Assembly: GCA_963777625.1 (NCBI GenBank)
Contig: CAVZRO010000037.1
Span: forward strand, 62,001-126,000
Length of the DNA stretch: 64,000 nucleotides
From: DATDIC01 sp963777625
Lineage (GTDB): Bacteria; Pseudomonadota; Alphaproteobacteria; Acetobacterales; Acetobacteraceae
Direction: 5' to 3'
Shown here: positions 35,580 to 45,124 of the stretch, in pieces
Numbering within the stretch: position 1 is the stretch's first letter
Layout: each line of letters opens with the position of its first letter
Program-made: the position numbers and the translations under genes
The notes under the pieces: generated by a model
What the model saw: the letters and a program-made list of their open reading frames with translations, nothing else
Told to the model about the DNA's origin: nothing
The model's database searches: none

Positions 35580-36830
35580 ATGCGTTATTCCGGCGTACGG
35601 GTGTTTGCAGAGGCGCTGCGGGGCAACACGGGCTGGGAACCGGCGTGGCGAGACCCACCGCCCAAGCCCCGTTACGACGTGCTTATTATCGGCGGCGGCG
35701 GTCACGGGCTGGCGACGGCGTATTATCTGGCCAAAGAACACGGCATCACCGATGTCGCGGTGCTGGAAAAAGGTCCGATCGGGCTGGGCAATACCGGCCG
35801 CAACACCACGATCATCCGGTCGAACTATCTGTTGCCGGAGAACCACAATTTCTACGAATGGTCGCTGAAACTGTGGGAGGGGCTGGAGCAGGACCTGAAC
35901 TACAACGCCATGATCAGCCAGCGCGGCGTGGTGAACCTGTTCCATTCCGACGGCGCGCGCAACGCGTACGCACGCCGAGGCAATGCAATGCGCCTGTCCG
36001 GCATCGACGCCGAGCTGCTCGACCGCGACCAGCTACGTGCTTTCTGCCCATTGATCGACACCGAAAACGGGCGGTTCCCGGTGATGGGCGGGTTGCTGCA
36101 ACGGCGTGGCGGCACCGCGCGGCATGATGCGGTGGCGTGGGGCTTTGCGCGCGCGGCGAATGCGCGGGGCGTGGATATCATCCAGCATTGCGAGGTGACC
36201 GGTATCGACGTGGAAGGTGGCCGCGTGACCGGCGTGCGCACCTCGCGCGGCGACATACGCGCGAACAAGATCGGGCTGGCGGTTGCCGGCAATACCTCGC
36301 GCGTGGCGCAGATGGCGGGGTTGGACGTGCCGATCGAAAGCCACGTGCTGCAGGCATTCGTCAGCGAGGGCATCAAGCCGCTGGTGCATTCGGTGATCAC
36401 CTTCGGCGCCGGACATTTCTACATCAGCCAATCGGACAAAGGCGGACTGGTGTTTGGCGGCGGCCTGGACGGGTGGAATAGCTATGCCCAGCGCGGCAAC
36501 CTGCCGGTGCTGGAAGATGTGTGGACCGCCGGCGTTGCCATGATGCCGTGCCTGTCGCGTCTGCGCGGACTGCGCAACTGGGGCGGCGTGATGGACATGA
36601 CGTTCGATGGCTCGCCGATCATCGGGCTGACCCCGATCGGTGGCCTGACCATGACGGCCGGCTGGTGCTACGGCGGTTTCAAGGCGACGCCGGCGTCCGG
36701 CTGGTGCCACGCCTGGACCATCGCGAAGAATGAGCCGCACAAGCTGAATGCCGCATTCCGGCTGGATCGCTTTCGCGAGGGCCGGCTGCTGGACGAACGC
36801 GGCGCCGGCCCGTTCCCCTGGTTGCAGTAG
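35580..36830 (+). CDS. soxB: Sarcosine oxidase beta subunit
   Basis: A flavoprotein subunit of heterotetrameric sarcosine oxidase, which demethylates N-methylglycine to glycine and passes the methylene group to tetrahydrofolate. 416 residues with the FAD-binding VLIIGGGGHGLATAYYLA and, near residue 180, GGTARHDAVAWGFARA, whose His is the site of covalent FMN attachment in this family. The ATG at 35580 follows GGGGAGA. First of soxB-D-A-G; a palindromic repeat separates it from soxD. Confidence 0.95.
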   Translation: MRYSGVRVFAEALRGNTGWEPAWRDPPPKPRYDVLIIGGGGHGLATAYYLAKEHGITDVAVLEKGPIGLGNTGRNTTIIRSNYLLPENHNFYEWSLKLWEGLEQDLNYNAMISQRGVVNLFHSDGARNAYARRGNAMRLSGIDAELLDRDQLRAFCPLIDTENGRFPVMGGLLQRRGGTARHDAVAWGFARAANARGVDIIQHCEVTGIDVEGGRVTGVRTSRGDIRANKIGLAVAGNTSRVAQMAGLDVPIESHVLQAFVSEGIKPLVHSVITFGAGHFYISQSDKGGLVFGGGLDGWNSYAQRGNLPVLEDVWTAGVAMMPCLSRLRGLRNWGGVMDMTFDGSPIIGLTPIGGLTMTAGWCYGGFKATPASGWCHAWTIAKNEPHKLNAAFRLDRFREGRLLDERGAGPFPWLQ

Positions 36831-36871
36831 AGACGACCCATGCAAGACAGCCTGCCGCACGCCCCTCCCCC

Positions 36872-36990
36872 CTCACCTCTCCCGCTTGCGGGAGAGGTCG
36901 TCGCGCGCAGCGCGGCGGGTGAGGGTGGAGCGGGCGGTACCCTCACCCGGATGGCTGCGCCATCCGACCTCTCCCGCAAGCGGGAGAGGT
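36872..36990. repeat. Palindromic repeat between soxB and soxD
   Basis: Two identical 22-24 bp hairpins (CCTCTCCCGC/GCGGGAGAGG at 36876-36897 and 36968-36989) flank an inner inverted pair built on GGGTGAGGG and CCCTCACCC. The right-hand hairpin's descending arm GGGAGAGG is the only Shine-Dalgarno-like sequence before soxD. This is a different repeat family from the GTCATTCCCGC units. Confidence 0.85.
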
Positions 36991-36994
36991 GTAC

Positions 36995-37270
36995 GTGATC
37001 CGCATTGATTGTCCCTGGTGCGGACCGCGCGACGAGATCGAGTTCACCTATCGCGGCGATGCCACCGTTCAACGCCCATCACCCGACGCATCGGCCAACG
37101 AATTCCATGACTACGTCTACGCCCGCCGCAACCCGCGAGGCTGGCACGCCGAATGGTGGCACCATTCGCACGGCTGCCGGCAATTTCTGCGAGTTGTGCG
37201 CCATACGCTGACCCATCAGGTCCACGCCGTCGCCCGCGCCGCCGACAATATCGAGATTCCCCCCGAATGA
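36995..37270 (+). CDS. soxD: Sarcosine oxidase delta subunit
   Basis: The small zinc-binding subunit, 91 residues. The N-terminal RIDCPWCGPRDEIEFTYRG carries the two zinc cysteines, and HHSHGCRQFLRVVRHTLTH near the C-terminus carries the remaining ligands and tail typical of SoxD. The GTG at 36995 is chosen because GGGAGAGG ends 5 bases before it; a GTG at 36989 overlaps that site. The stop overlaps the soxA start (ATGA). Confidence 0.93.
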   Translation: MIRIDCPWCGPRDEIEFTYRGDATVQRPSPDASANEFHDYVYARRNPRGWHAEWWHHSHGCRQFLRVVRHTLTHQVHAVARAADNIEIPPE

Positions 37271-40200
37271 CCCAGCCGTTCCGCACCCCGTCCGGCGGCC
37301 ATATCGATCGCGCCACGGGGCTGCACTTCCGGTTCGATGGCCGCTCCTATTCCGGCCATTCCGGCGACACGCTCGCGTCGGCGCTGCTGGCGAACGGCGT
37401 GCGTCTGGTAGGACGCAGTTTCAAATTGCATCGCCCGCGCGGCGTGTTCGCCTCCGGCGTGGAGGAACCGAACGCGCTCGCCGAGCTGCGCACCGGCGCC
37501 CGCCGCGAGCCCAACACGCGCATGACGACGATCGAGCTTTATGACGGGCTCGAAGCCGCCAGCCAGAACCGGTTTCCCTCGCTGCGCTTCGATCTGATGG
37601 CGGCAAACGGTCTTGCCGCGCCGCTGCTCGCCGCCGGATTCTACTACAAGATGTTCATGTGGCCAGCATCGTTCTGGGAGAAACTGTACGAGCCCTGGAT
37701 CCGCCGTGCCGCCGGCCTCGGCCGAGCGTCCGGCGTGGCCGATCCCGACCGCTACGAGTCGATGCACGCCCATTGCGACGTTCTGGTGGTGGGCAGCGGC
37801 GCCGCCGGACTGGCGGCCGCTCGGGTCGCCGGAGCGGCGGGGGCGCGGGTGATCCTGTGCGAGCAGGATTTCCTGCTTGGCGGCGGGCTGCTGGCGGAAC
37901 GGCCGCATGAACTGTGGCGTGAACAGAGCCTCGCCGCGCTCGCCGCCATGCCGGAGGTGATGCTGCTGCCGCGCAGCACGGTGTTCGGTTACTACGACGG
38001 CAACACCGTCGGCGTGGTGGAGCGGGTCGCCGATCATCTGCCGCAGCCGCCGCCGCATACGCCGCGCCAGCGCTACTGGACCATCCGTGCCCGCTGCATC
38101 GTGCTGGCGGCCGGTGCGCATGAGCGTTTCATCGCTTTCCCCGGCAACGACCGGCCCGGCGTGATGCTGGCCGGCGCGGCCGGGCTGTATGCGACACGGT
38201 TCGGCGTGAAGCCCGGCCGCCGCGGGCTGCTGTTCGCCAACAACGACGCCGCCTATCACAGCCTGTTCGCGTTGCAGGAAGCCGGCCTGGAGATTGCCGG
38301 CGCGGTCGACCCGCGGACGGATAGCGCCGGCGCGGCGGCGGCGCGCGAACGCGGCATCACCGTGTGGTCCGTCGCGGAAGTGATCGGCACCGCCGGGCGC
38401 CTGTCGCTGCGCGGGGTGCGCGTTCGCCAGCGCGGCGGCGCGGAAACCAGCGTCGCAGCCGATCTGCTCTGCGTGTCCGGCGGCATCAATCCGGCCGTGC
38501 ATCTCGCCAGCCAGTCGGGCACGCCGCTGGCCTGGGATGAGCGGCTGGCGAGCTTCGTCCCCGGCACGCCGGTACAGGCGCAGCATTCGGCCGGCGCGGC
38601 GGCGGGCGTTGCCGGCATCGCCGCGGCCGCCGAGGATGGCGCGCGCGCCGGGGCGGCGGCGGCTCGCGATGCCGGGTTCAGCCCGGATGAAACGATCGAA
38701 TTGCCGCCGGCGGACGCCGCGGCGGATCGCACGGTTTTCCCACTATGGGAGGTGAAGGCGCGCGGCAAGGCGTTCGTCGATATCCAGGACGACGTGACGG
38801 CGGACGATATCCGGCTCGCCTGCCGCGAAGGCTACCGCCATATCGAGCACGCCAAACGCTACACCACCCACACGATGGGCACCGAGCAGGGCAAGACCGG
38901 GGGTCTTGTCGGCGCGGCGGTGCTGGCGGAGGCGCGCGGCGAACACGTTCGCGACGTCGGTCTGCCGACGTTCCGACCATTCACCAGCCCGGTGACGTGG
39001 GGCGCCATTGCCGGTGCGCGCGTGGGGCCGGAGTACGCGCCGCGACGGCTGACCCCGATGCACGGCTGGCACGCGCGGCACGGCGCCGAGTTCGTCGATG
39101 CCGGCCACTGGCTGCGTCCCGGGCTGTATCCGAACCCGCAGGACGCGGACGCCTGGGCCACGGTGCTGCGCGAGGCCCGCGCGGTGCGCCGCGCGGTGGG
39201 CGTCTGCGACGTGTCCACGCTGGGCAAGATCGACGTGCAGGGCAGCGATGCTGCCGTGTTCCTGGACCGCATTTATGCCAACACCTTTTCCACCCTGCCG
39301 GTGGGCCGCGCGCGGTATGGGTTGATGCTGCGCGAGGATGGCATCGCGTTCGATGACGGGACCACCTCCCGCCTCGCCCCCGACCATTTCTTCGTCACCA
39401 CCACGACCGCGAATGCCGGGCCGGTGCTGGCCCATCTGGAATTCCACTTGCAGACCTGCTGGCCGGAGCTGGACGTACAGATTGCACCGGTAACCGACCA
39501 GTTTGCCTCGATGTCGATTGCCGGCCCGCGTGCCCGCGACGTGGTGCGCGCGGTGTCGCAGGGGCTCGATCTGGCGAACGAGGCGTTCCCGTTCATGGCG
39601 GTCAGTGAGGCGCGCGTCGCCGACTGTCCCGTGCGCGTATTCCGCATCAGTTTTTCCGGTGAGCTGGCCTACGAGATCGCCACGCCCTGGGGCTATGGCC
39701 TGCGTGTGTGGGAGGCAGTGATGCAGGCGGGCGCGCCCTTCGGGATCGAGCCGTACGGGATGGAAGCGCTGGGCCTGCTGCGGATCGAGAAAGGCCACGT
39801 CGCCGGACCGGAGCTGAATGGACAGACGACGGCCGCCGATCTCGGCCTGGAGCGCATGCTGAAGAAGCGCGGCGACTTCATTGGCCGCACGCTGGGGCAG
39901 CGGCCTGGGCTGACGGATCCGAACCGGCCGCGGCTGGTGGGTGTGATGCCTGTCGAGCACGCGACGGAACTGCGCGCCGGCGCGCATCTGGTGGCGGCCG
40001 GCAGTACGGTCAGTCTCGGGTGGGTCACCAGCGTCACCCGATCGGTGGAGCTGGAACGATGGATCGGCCTGGCACTGCTGCGCGGCGGGCAGCCGGGGCA
40101 ACGGCTGGATGCGGCGTTCCCGTTAAGGAACGAGACTGTTGCGGTCGAAATCGTCAGCCCGCATTTCGTCGATCCGGAGAATTTGCGTGTCCGCGCCTGA
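37267..40200 (+). CDS. soxA: Sarcosine oxidase alpha subunit
   Basis: The large catalytic subunit, 977 residues, the normal length. An N-terminal 2Fe-2S-ferredoxin-like fold without iron ligands (GDTLASALLANGVRLVGRSFK) precedes an NAD/FAD-binding domain (VLVVGSGAAGLAAARVAGAAG near residue 175) and a C-terminal GcvT-like folate-binding domain (about 600-977, with FRISFSGELAYEI and EPYGMEALGLLRIEKGHV). The start overlaps soxD and its 3' end overlaps soxG, so the operon is translationally coupled. Confidence 0.96.
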   Translation: MTQPFRTPSGGHIDRATGLHFRFDGRSYSGHSGDTLASALLANGVRLVGRSFKLHRPRGVFASGVEEPNALAELRTGARREPNTRMTTIELYDGLEAASQNRFPSLRFDLMAANGLAAPLLAAGFYYKMFMWPASFWEKLYEPWIRRAAGLGRASGVADPDRYESMHAHCDVLVVGSGAAGLAAARVAGAAGARVILCEQDFLLGGGLLAERPHELWREQSLAALAAMPEVMLLPRSTVFGYYDGNTVGVVERVADHLPQPPPHTPRQRYWTIRARCIVLAAGAHERFIAFPGNDRPGVMLAGAAGLYATRFGVKPGRRGLLFANNDAAYHSLFALQEAGLEIAGAVDPRTDSAGAAAARERGITVWSVAEVIGTAGRLSLRGVRVRQRGGAETSVAADLLCVSGGINPAVHLASQSGTPLAWDERLASFVPGTPVQAQHSAGAAAGVAGIAAAAEDGARAGAAAARDAGFSPDETIELPPADAAADRTVFPLWEVKARGKAFVDIQDDVTADDIRLACREGYRHIEHAKRYTTHTMGTEQGKTGGLVGAAVLAEARGEHVRDVGLPTFRPFTSPVTWGAIAGARVGPEYAPRRLTPMHGWHARHGAEFVDAGHWLRPGLYPNPQDADAWATVLREARAVRRAVGVCDVSTLGKIDVQGSDAAVFLDRIYANTFSTLPVGRARYGLMLREDGIAFDDGTTSRLAPDHFFVTTTTANAGPVLAHLEFHLQTCWPELDVQIAPVTDQFASMSIAGPRARDVVRAVSQGLDLANEAFPFMAVSEARVADCPVRVFRISFSGELAYEIATPWGYGLRVWEAVMQAGAPFGIEPYGMEALGLLRIEKGHVAGPELNGQTTAADLGLERMLKKRGDFIGRTLGQRPGLTDPNRPRLVGVMPVEHATELRAGAHLVAAGSTVSLGWVTSVTRSVELERWIGLALLRGGQPGQRLDAAFPLRNETVAVEIVSPHFVDPENLRVRA

Positions 40201-40820
40201 ACCCGCCGATCTGTTTGCTGGTGGACTGCGTCCCGGACGGTACGGGATCGCCACCGATCAGCCGGTACGCATTGCAGCGCAGCCCTGCGATCTGGTGCAA
40301 CTGACCGCGCGCAGCGGCAAGACCGAGGCGCTCGCCGCTGCGGTCGGTGATGCGTTGCACGTGCAGCTTCCCGCGCCTGGATGTTCCAGTGTCGCGGGTG
40401 AGCTGATCGCCCTGTGGATGCAGCCCGACGGCTGGATGCTGATGGCGCCCCGCGGGGAAGAAGGCGGCTTGGCACGCCGGATCGCGCAGACGTGCGCCGG
40501 TGTCGGCTCAGTGGTGGACCAGACGCACGGGCGCACCGTCCTGTCGCTTTCGGGCGCGCGGGCCGCCGATGTGCTGGCGCGCATCTGCCGCATCGACCTG
40601 CATCTGCGGCGAATTCGGCGCCGGCCGGGTCGCGGCGACGCCGGTCGCCGAACTGTCGTGCCTGCTGTTCCGGCGCGACGACACGCCACGCTTCGACCTG
40701 ATCCTGCCGGCAAGCTATGCTGACTGGTTCCTGGAGGCGTTGGCGCATGCCGCCGCCGGGATCGGTTACGAGGTGCCCGATGTCGGATCAGCGGCCCAAT
40801 TTCGTTCTGGTTCCCTATAA
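40187..40820 (+). pseudogene. soxG: Sarcosine oxidase gamma subunit, frameshifted
   Basis: The gamma subunit is about 190-210 residues and bridges the complex. The GTG start at 40187 overlaps soxA. The frame reads well through MQPDGWMLMAP and VVDQTHGRTVLSLSGARAADVLARICRIDLH, then shifts at about 40601-40612; the next frame continues EFGAGRVAATPVAELSCLLFRR and SYADWFLEALAHAA to a stop at 40820. One base removed restores the gene. The final 40 bases overlap the next gene. Confidence 0.87.
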
Positions 40821-41526
40821 GGACACGCGCCCGGCCCCGGCAAAGCCGGCGTGGTGGCTGGAACGGCTGCGCGCGCTGATTGCCGGACCAGGAGGCGCGG
40901 TGAATGCCGTTGCCGATGTGCCGGAGCGTCCGCGGCTGGTGTTCGGGTTTGACGCCACGGCCTCACGCGAACCGGCGTGGGACACCGCCCGCAAGGTGAC
41001 CGATGCGCTGGTGCGCGCATTGCCGGGGCAACTGGACGTGGCGCTGGCGGTGCATGGCGGCTCGCGCCTCCACACGTTCACCGATTTTACATCGGATCCG
41101 CGGACGCTGCGCGATCGCGCCGCCGGCATCGTGTGCCAGGCGGGCGTGACGCGGCTGCTGGCGATCCTGCGCGCCAGCCTGGCGAAACCCGGCGTGCGCG
41201 TGGTGGTGTATATCGGCGATGTGTATGAGGAATCGCTCGGCACGGGGCGGCGGATTGCCGATGCGATGGGGCTGCGCGGGACCCGGCTGATCGTTTTGCA
41301 CGATACCAGCGATCCGTCCGCGCGGCGCGACGCGGAGATTTTCCTGGATCTGGCGCGTCGCACCGGCGGCTGCGTGGTGCCGTTCGATGCCAGCGCGCCC
41401 GACCGGCTGCGCGAGCTGCTGGCGGCGATCGCCGCCTATGCGGTCGGCGGGACCGCACTGTTGCAGCAGAAACAGAACGAGCTGCCGGCGGCTGTGCTGC
41501 TGCTACAGCATCTTGGCCGGCAATAG
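40780..41526 (+). CDS. von Willebrand factor A-like domain protein
   Basis: 248 residues, cytoplasmic (no signal). The core has a vWA/MIDAS-like start, VFGFDATASREPAWDTARK (DxTxS in place of DxSxS), and VRVVVYIGDVYEE matching the second acidic strand, in a Rossmann-like alternation. Possible role: a metal-dependent adaptor or chaperone. Its ATG lies within the end of soxG, so it is transcribed with the sox operon, a linkage I cannot explain. Confidence 0.72.
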   Translation: MSDQRPNFVLVPYKDTRPAPAKPAWWLERLRALIAGPGGAVNAVADVPERPRLVFGFDATASREPAWDTARKVTDALVRALPGQLDVALAVHGGSRLHTFTDFTSDPRTLRDRAAGIVCQAGVTRLLAILRASLAKPGVRVVVYIGDVYEESLGTGRRIADAMGLRGTRLIVLHDTSDPSARRDAEIFLDLARRTGGCVVPFDASAPDRLRELLAAIAAYAVGGTALLQQKQNELPAAVLLLQHLGRQ

Positions 41527-41555
41527 ATGGCAGAAAACTCAATCGGCCGCCGTGC

Positions 41556-42551
41556 TCAGAGATCCACAATCTCAATCCAGTTCGGGTTGGCTCCGGTGCC
41601 ATGCCGCTCCCGCCGCGCCAGCCCCCCGCTGACCGCATCAATCGCATACACCCCGACCGCATCATCCGTCTGGCCGGCACACAACAGGAACCGCCCGTCC
41701 GGATCAATCGCAAACCCGCGCGGCGTGGCTTCACACGGCGTCGAGCCCAGCGCCGAAAGCCCGCCCGCCGTCACTCGGAACCCGTGCAACGTGTGGCTGG
41801 TGCGCTCGCTGGCATAAAGCAGCGTCTGGTCCGGCGTGATGTGCAGGTCGGCGGCGGCTCGTTTCTCCGACGGCGGCAGCAGCCGCACGGTTTGCCGATG
41901 CACCAGTTCACCCGCCTCCTCCACCAGCATGTCGAGCGTCGCGTCGGTTTCATTCAGGCAGAACACCGCACCGCCAGGGCCGAATTCCAGGTGCCGTGGG
42001 CCGGCGCCCCCGTGCAGCGTTGTCGTTCGCACCGAAGCCTCGTCAAGCTGCCCGTTGCGGAACGGCCAGCGCAAAATCGCGTTGCCGCCGAGGGTGGTCG
42101 CGTAGACCCAATCGCCGGATGGCGCGTGGCGGATGCAGTGGGCTTTCGGCGGCGTCGCAACCACCTGGCTGGCGGCAGCTCGGATGGCACCGTCCGCACC
42201 GATCTCGCTGACCGAAACCACCGCGCCCGGATAGGAGGCGCCGAGCAGCCACCGGCCGGTGGGATCGGTGGCAATGTATGCCATGCTATGCGGCAACGGC
42301 GCGGTGGCGATCGGCGTCAGATCGCCGCTCACCGGGTCGATGGCGAAGCTGGTCACCGGAAATGGCGGCGTGCGCAGCGCCGCGTACAGGAACCGCCGGC
42401 TGGGATGCACGGCCAGCGGCGTACTGGCGGATGGTTCCTCGGTGCCCGGAATAATGACGGTTGCCAGCGGGCGCAGCGCGCCATCCACAGCAAGTTCGTG
42501 AATGCGGATCGTGCGGTCGCCGCCACAGGACAGATAGACGCGTCGGGTCAT
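41556..42551 (-). CDS. Lactonase family beta-propeller protein (6-phosphogluconolactonase-like)
   Basis: A seven-bladed propeller of the YbhE/Pgl type, 331 residues, with repeated phrases such as HPSRRFLYAALR, DPTGRWLLGASY, GGAGPRHLEFGPGG and LLYASERTSHTL. The family hydrolyses sugar lactones; the physiological substrate is not evident. It is transcribed with the peptide-binding protein gene upstream (one base between stop and start). No signal peptide. Confidence 0.88.
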   Translation of the reverse strand: MTRRVYLSCGGDRTIRIHELAVDGALRPLATVIIPGTEEPSASTPLAVHPSRRFLYAALRTPPFPVTSFAIDPVSGDLTPIATAPLPHSMAYIATDPTGRWLLGASYPGAVVSVSEIGADGAIRAAASQVVATPPKAHCIRHAPSGDWVYATTLGGNAILRWPFRNGQLDEASVRTTTLHGGAGPRHLEFGPGGAVFCLNETDATLDMLVEEAGELVHRQTVRLLPPSEKRAAADLHITPDQTLLYASERTSHTLHGFRVTAGGLSALGSTPCEATPRGFAIDPDGRFLLCAGQTDDAVGVYAIDAVSGGLARRERHGTGANPNWIEIVDL

Positions 42552-42552
42552 G

Positions 42553-44128
42553 TCACGCCTTTCGGATGTTCCAGAATACCGGGTTGCCGGTCAGCACGCC
42601 CGTCAAGCTGGACTGGAACGCCGTGGGAGCAAAATACTGCCCCAGCGGGATGTACGGCACATCGGCGAACGCCTGAAGCTGCATCGCCACGGCGATCTTC
42701 TGCTGCGCCGCCAGATCGGGCGCGCGCAGCCATTGCGTGCGCAGCTCCTCCAGTTTGGGTGCGCTCGGCCAGCCGACGTTGGCGTCCAGTCCATTGCCGC
42801 GCAGAAACTGATGGCCGACCGGGTTCAGCAAATCCGTGCCGCTCCAGGAGGTGTGGAACACGCTCCATCCGCCCTGATCGACCGGTTCCTTCTTGGCGCG
42901 GCGCTGCACCAGAGTTGCCCAGTCCATCGCCTGGTAATCGACGTTGAGCCCAAGCTTCTTCATCATGTCGTTGGTGATGTCGGCAAGCGCCTTGGCGCTG
43001 GCGATATCGGTGGGCGCCAGCAGGACGATCTTCTCGCCCTTGTAGCCCGCCGCTTCCAGCGCGGTCTTCACCCGCGGCAGATCGCGTGGGCTGCTCAGCA
43101 CATCCAGCCCGGCATCGCTCGCCATCGGCGTTCCCGGCGTGAACACGCCGCACGGAACGTGGCGCATTTCGGGGTCGGTGCCGACCATGCCGATCATGTA
43201 CTCGGTCTGATCCACCGCCCCCAGCATCGCGCGACGAACCGCCGGATTGTCGAACGGCGGATGAAGCTGGTTGAACCGCATCGTCGCGATGAAGCCGGTC
43301 GGATCGTTGGTTCGCACCGTGATCTTCTTGCCGGCAAGCAGCGGCAGCAGGTCGGCGTCCGGCGTCAGCCACCAGTCGATCTCGCCCTGTTGCATCGCCC
43401 CGGCGACGGTGCTGGGATCCTTGATGATGTGCCACTCGACACGATCCAGATAGACGCGCTTCGGACCGGCAGTGCCGCTGGGTATCCCCTCCGGCCGGGG
43501 CACGTAGTCGGCGAATTTCTCATAGACCGCCAGCGAGCCCGGCACGCGTTCATCCGCCTTGTAGCGGAACGGGCCGCTGCCGATCATCTCGGTCACTTGC
43601 TTGTACGGATCGGTGACCGCCAACCGCTCCGGCATGATGGCGCACATGCTCGGGGGCGCCTTGCCCAGTGCCTGGGGCAACAGGGGAAACGGATATTTCA
43701 GACGGAACCGGATGGTCTTGTCGTCCGCGCGCGGACAGCTCATCGGTGGCGGCCATCAAGGCCTGGCCGTACGCGTCCCGCGCACCCCACCGCTTCACGC
43801 TGGCCACGCAGTCCCGCGCCAGCACTGGCGCATTGTCGTGAAACTTCATGTCGGGCCGCAGGGTCAGCGTCCATTGCAGGCCGTCGGTGGAGGTTTCCAC
43901 GCCCGCCACCATTTGCGGCTGGGGCTGATAGTTCGCGTCGATCCCGAACAGCGTGTCGAACACCAGGAACCCATGATCGCGCGTCTGGTAGGTGGTGGTC
44001 CAGATCGGATCCAGCACGGACAGGTCGGCCTGCGGCACGAACGTCAGGGTCCGTTTGGCCTGACCGCGGGCGATTGCCGGGGCGGCAAGCGCGGCGGTTG
44101 CGGTGGCAAGGAAATCGCGTCGGCGCAT
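42553..44128 (-). pseudogene. ABC transporter periplasmic oligopeptide/dipeptide-binding protein, frameshifted
   Basis: A family 5 solute-binding protein of about 524 residues if repaired. A Tat-like signal (MRRRDFLATATAALAAPAIA) starts at 44128. The N-terminal part has DLSVLDPIWTTTYQTRDH and TLRPDMKFHDNAPVLA; the frame shifts near 43726-43733, then continues DDKTIRFRLKYPFPLLPQALGK through IGSGPFRY to the end. Deleting one base in GCGCGC repairs it. No partner permease for this family is in the window, so it may be orphaned. Confidence 0.88.
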
Positions 44129-44252
44129 GAAACACTCCTTCCGCGGCGCCGGCAGCATACCGCCAATGTGCCGCCACCGAAATCCTGCGTGCGCTTGAAC
44201 TCGACCCGGAAAGCGTTCGTCAAATCGCAACCAGAACCGGGGAGCGGAAGCG

Positions 44253-45095
44253 ATGCGAAGGCTTGGGCGGAGTGCAGCGGCCCTCTGCACGGTGTTGGCT
44301 GCGTGCCTCGTCGGGTCCGGGACCGCCACCGCGGCGGATTTGATGGCGAAGGTCCGGCAGACCCACACCATCGTTATCGGCACGTCCAACGACGCGCCGC
44401 TGTCCTACGTGGACCCGCAGACGAAGGAAGCCGCCGGCGTGCTGCCCGACGTGCTGCGGGAATTCTTCAACCGCGAGCAGATCGCGGCGAAGATAGAGAT
44501 CGTGGCGATGCCGTTCGCCAGCCTGATCCCCTCGGTCCAGAGCGGTCGGATCGACCTGATGGGCGATGCCATGTACATCCGCCCGGCACGCGCGCTGGTC
44601 ATGGATTTCACCGATATCGTATTCTACAATCCCGAATCCCTCGACGTGCCCAAGGGCAATCCGCTGAACCTCCACTCACTGGCCGATCTGTGCGGGCACT
44701 CCGCGGGCACCTATGAAGGCACCACTTATATAGACCTGCTGAAGAAAGCGGCGGCTGCGTGCCCGGCCGGCAAGGTGCTGGCGGTGAAACAATATCCGAC
44801 CATCCAGAACGTGTTCGCGGATCTTGCGGCCGGGCGGCTGGATGCGGCCGTGGTGGATTCCACCTTGTCGGCATACGCATTGAAGCAGAATCCCAGCCTC
44901 AGCTTTGAGCTGGTCGGCAACTACGTCCCCGAGGACAAGAAAGAGACCGGCTGCGCCTTCGCCGTGACCAAGAACGACACCGCCTTCGTCAGCGAATTCA
45001 ACAAGCAGTACGCCGCGATGCTGGCCGATGGCACGGCGGCGAAGCTGTTCACCAAATGGGGGCTGCAGCCCACCGATTTCTTCCTCAAGCTCTAA
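44253..45095 (+). CDS. Amino-acid ABC transporter substrate-binding protein (family 3)
   Basis: A periplasmic binding protein of 280 residues with a cleavable signal (about 1-27, ending TATAA). The family 3 fold is marked by TIVIGTSNDAPLSY, GVLPDVLREFF and GRIDLMGDAMYIRPARALVMDFTD. It is followed 29 bp later by a permease, but no ATP-binding subunit gene is present here. The ligand is probably a polar amino acid or related amine; specificity cannot be read. Confidence 0.92.
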   Translation: MRRLGRSAAALCTVLAACLVGSGTATAADLMAKVRQTHTIVIGTSNDAPLSYVDPQTKEAAGVLPDVLREFFNREQIAAKIEIVAMPFASLIPSVQSGRIDLMGDAMYIRPARALVMDFTDIVFYNPESLDVPKGNPLNLHSLADLCGHSAGTYEGTTYIDLLKKAAAACPAGKVLAVKQYPTIQNVFADLAAGRLDAAVVDSTLSAYALKQNPSLSFELVGNYVPEDKKETGCAFAVTKNDTAFVSEFNKQYAAMLADGTAAKLFTKWGLQPTDFFLKL

Positions 45096-45124
45096 GGGAT
45101 CACGCATCGACTTGAGCGACCCTG

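Noticed and set aside
42550..44130. 526-residue frame antisense to the peptide-binding protein
   Set aside because: Low-complexity His/Arg-rich translation without motifs; a shadow of the binding-protein gene.
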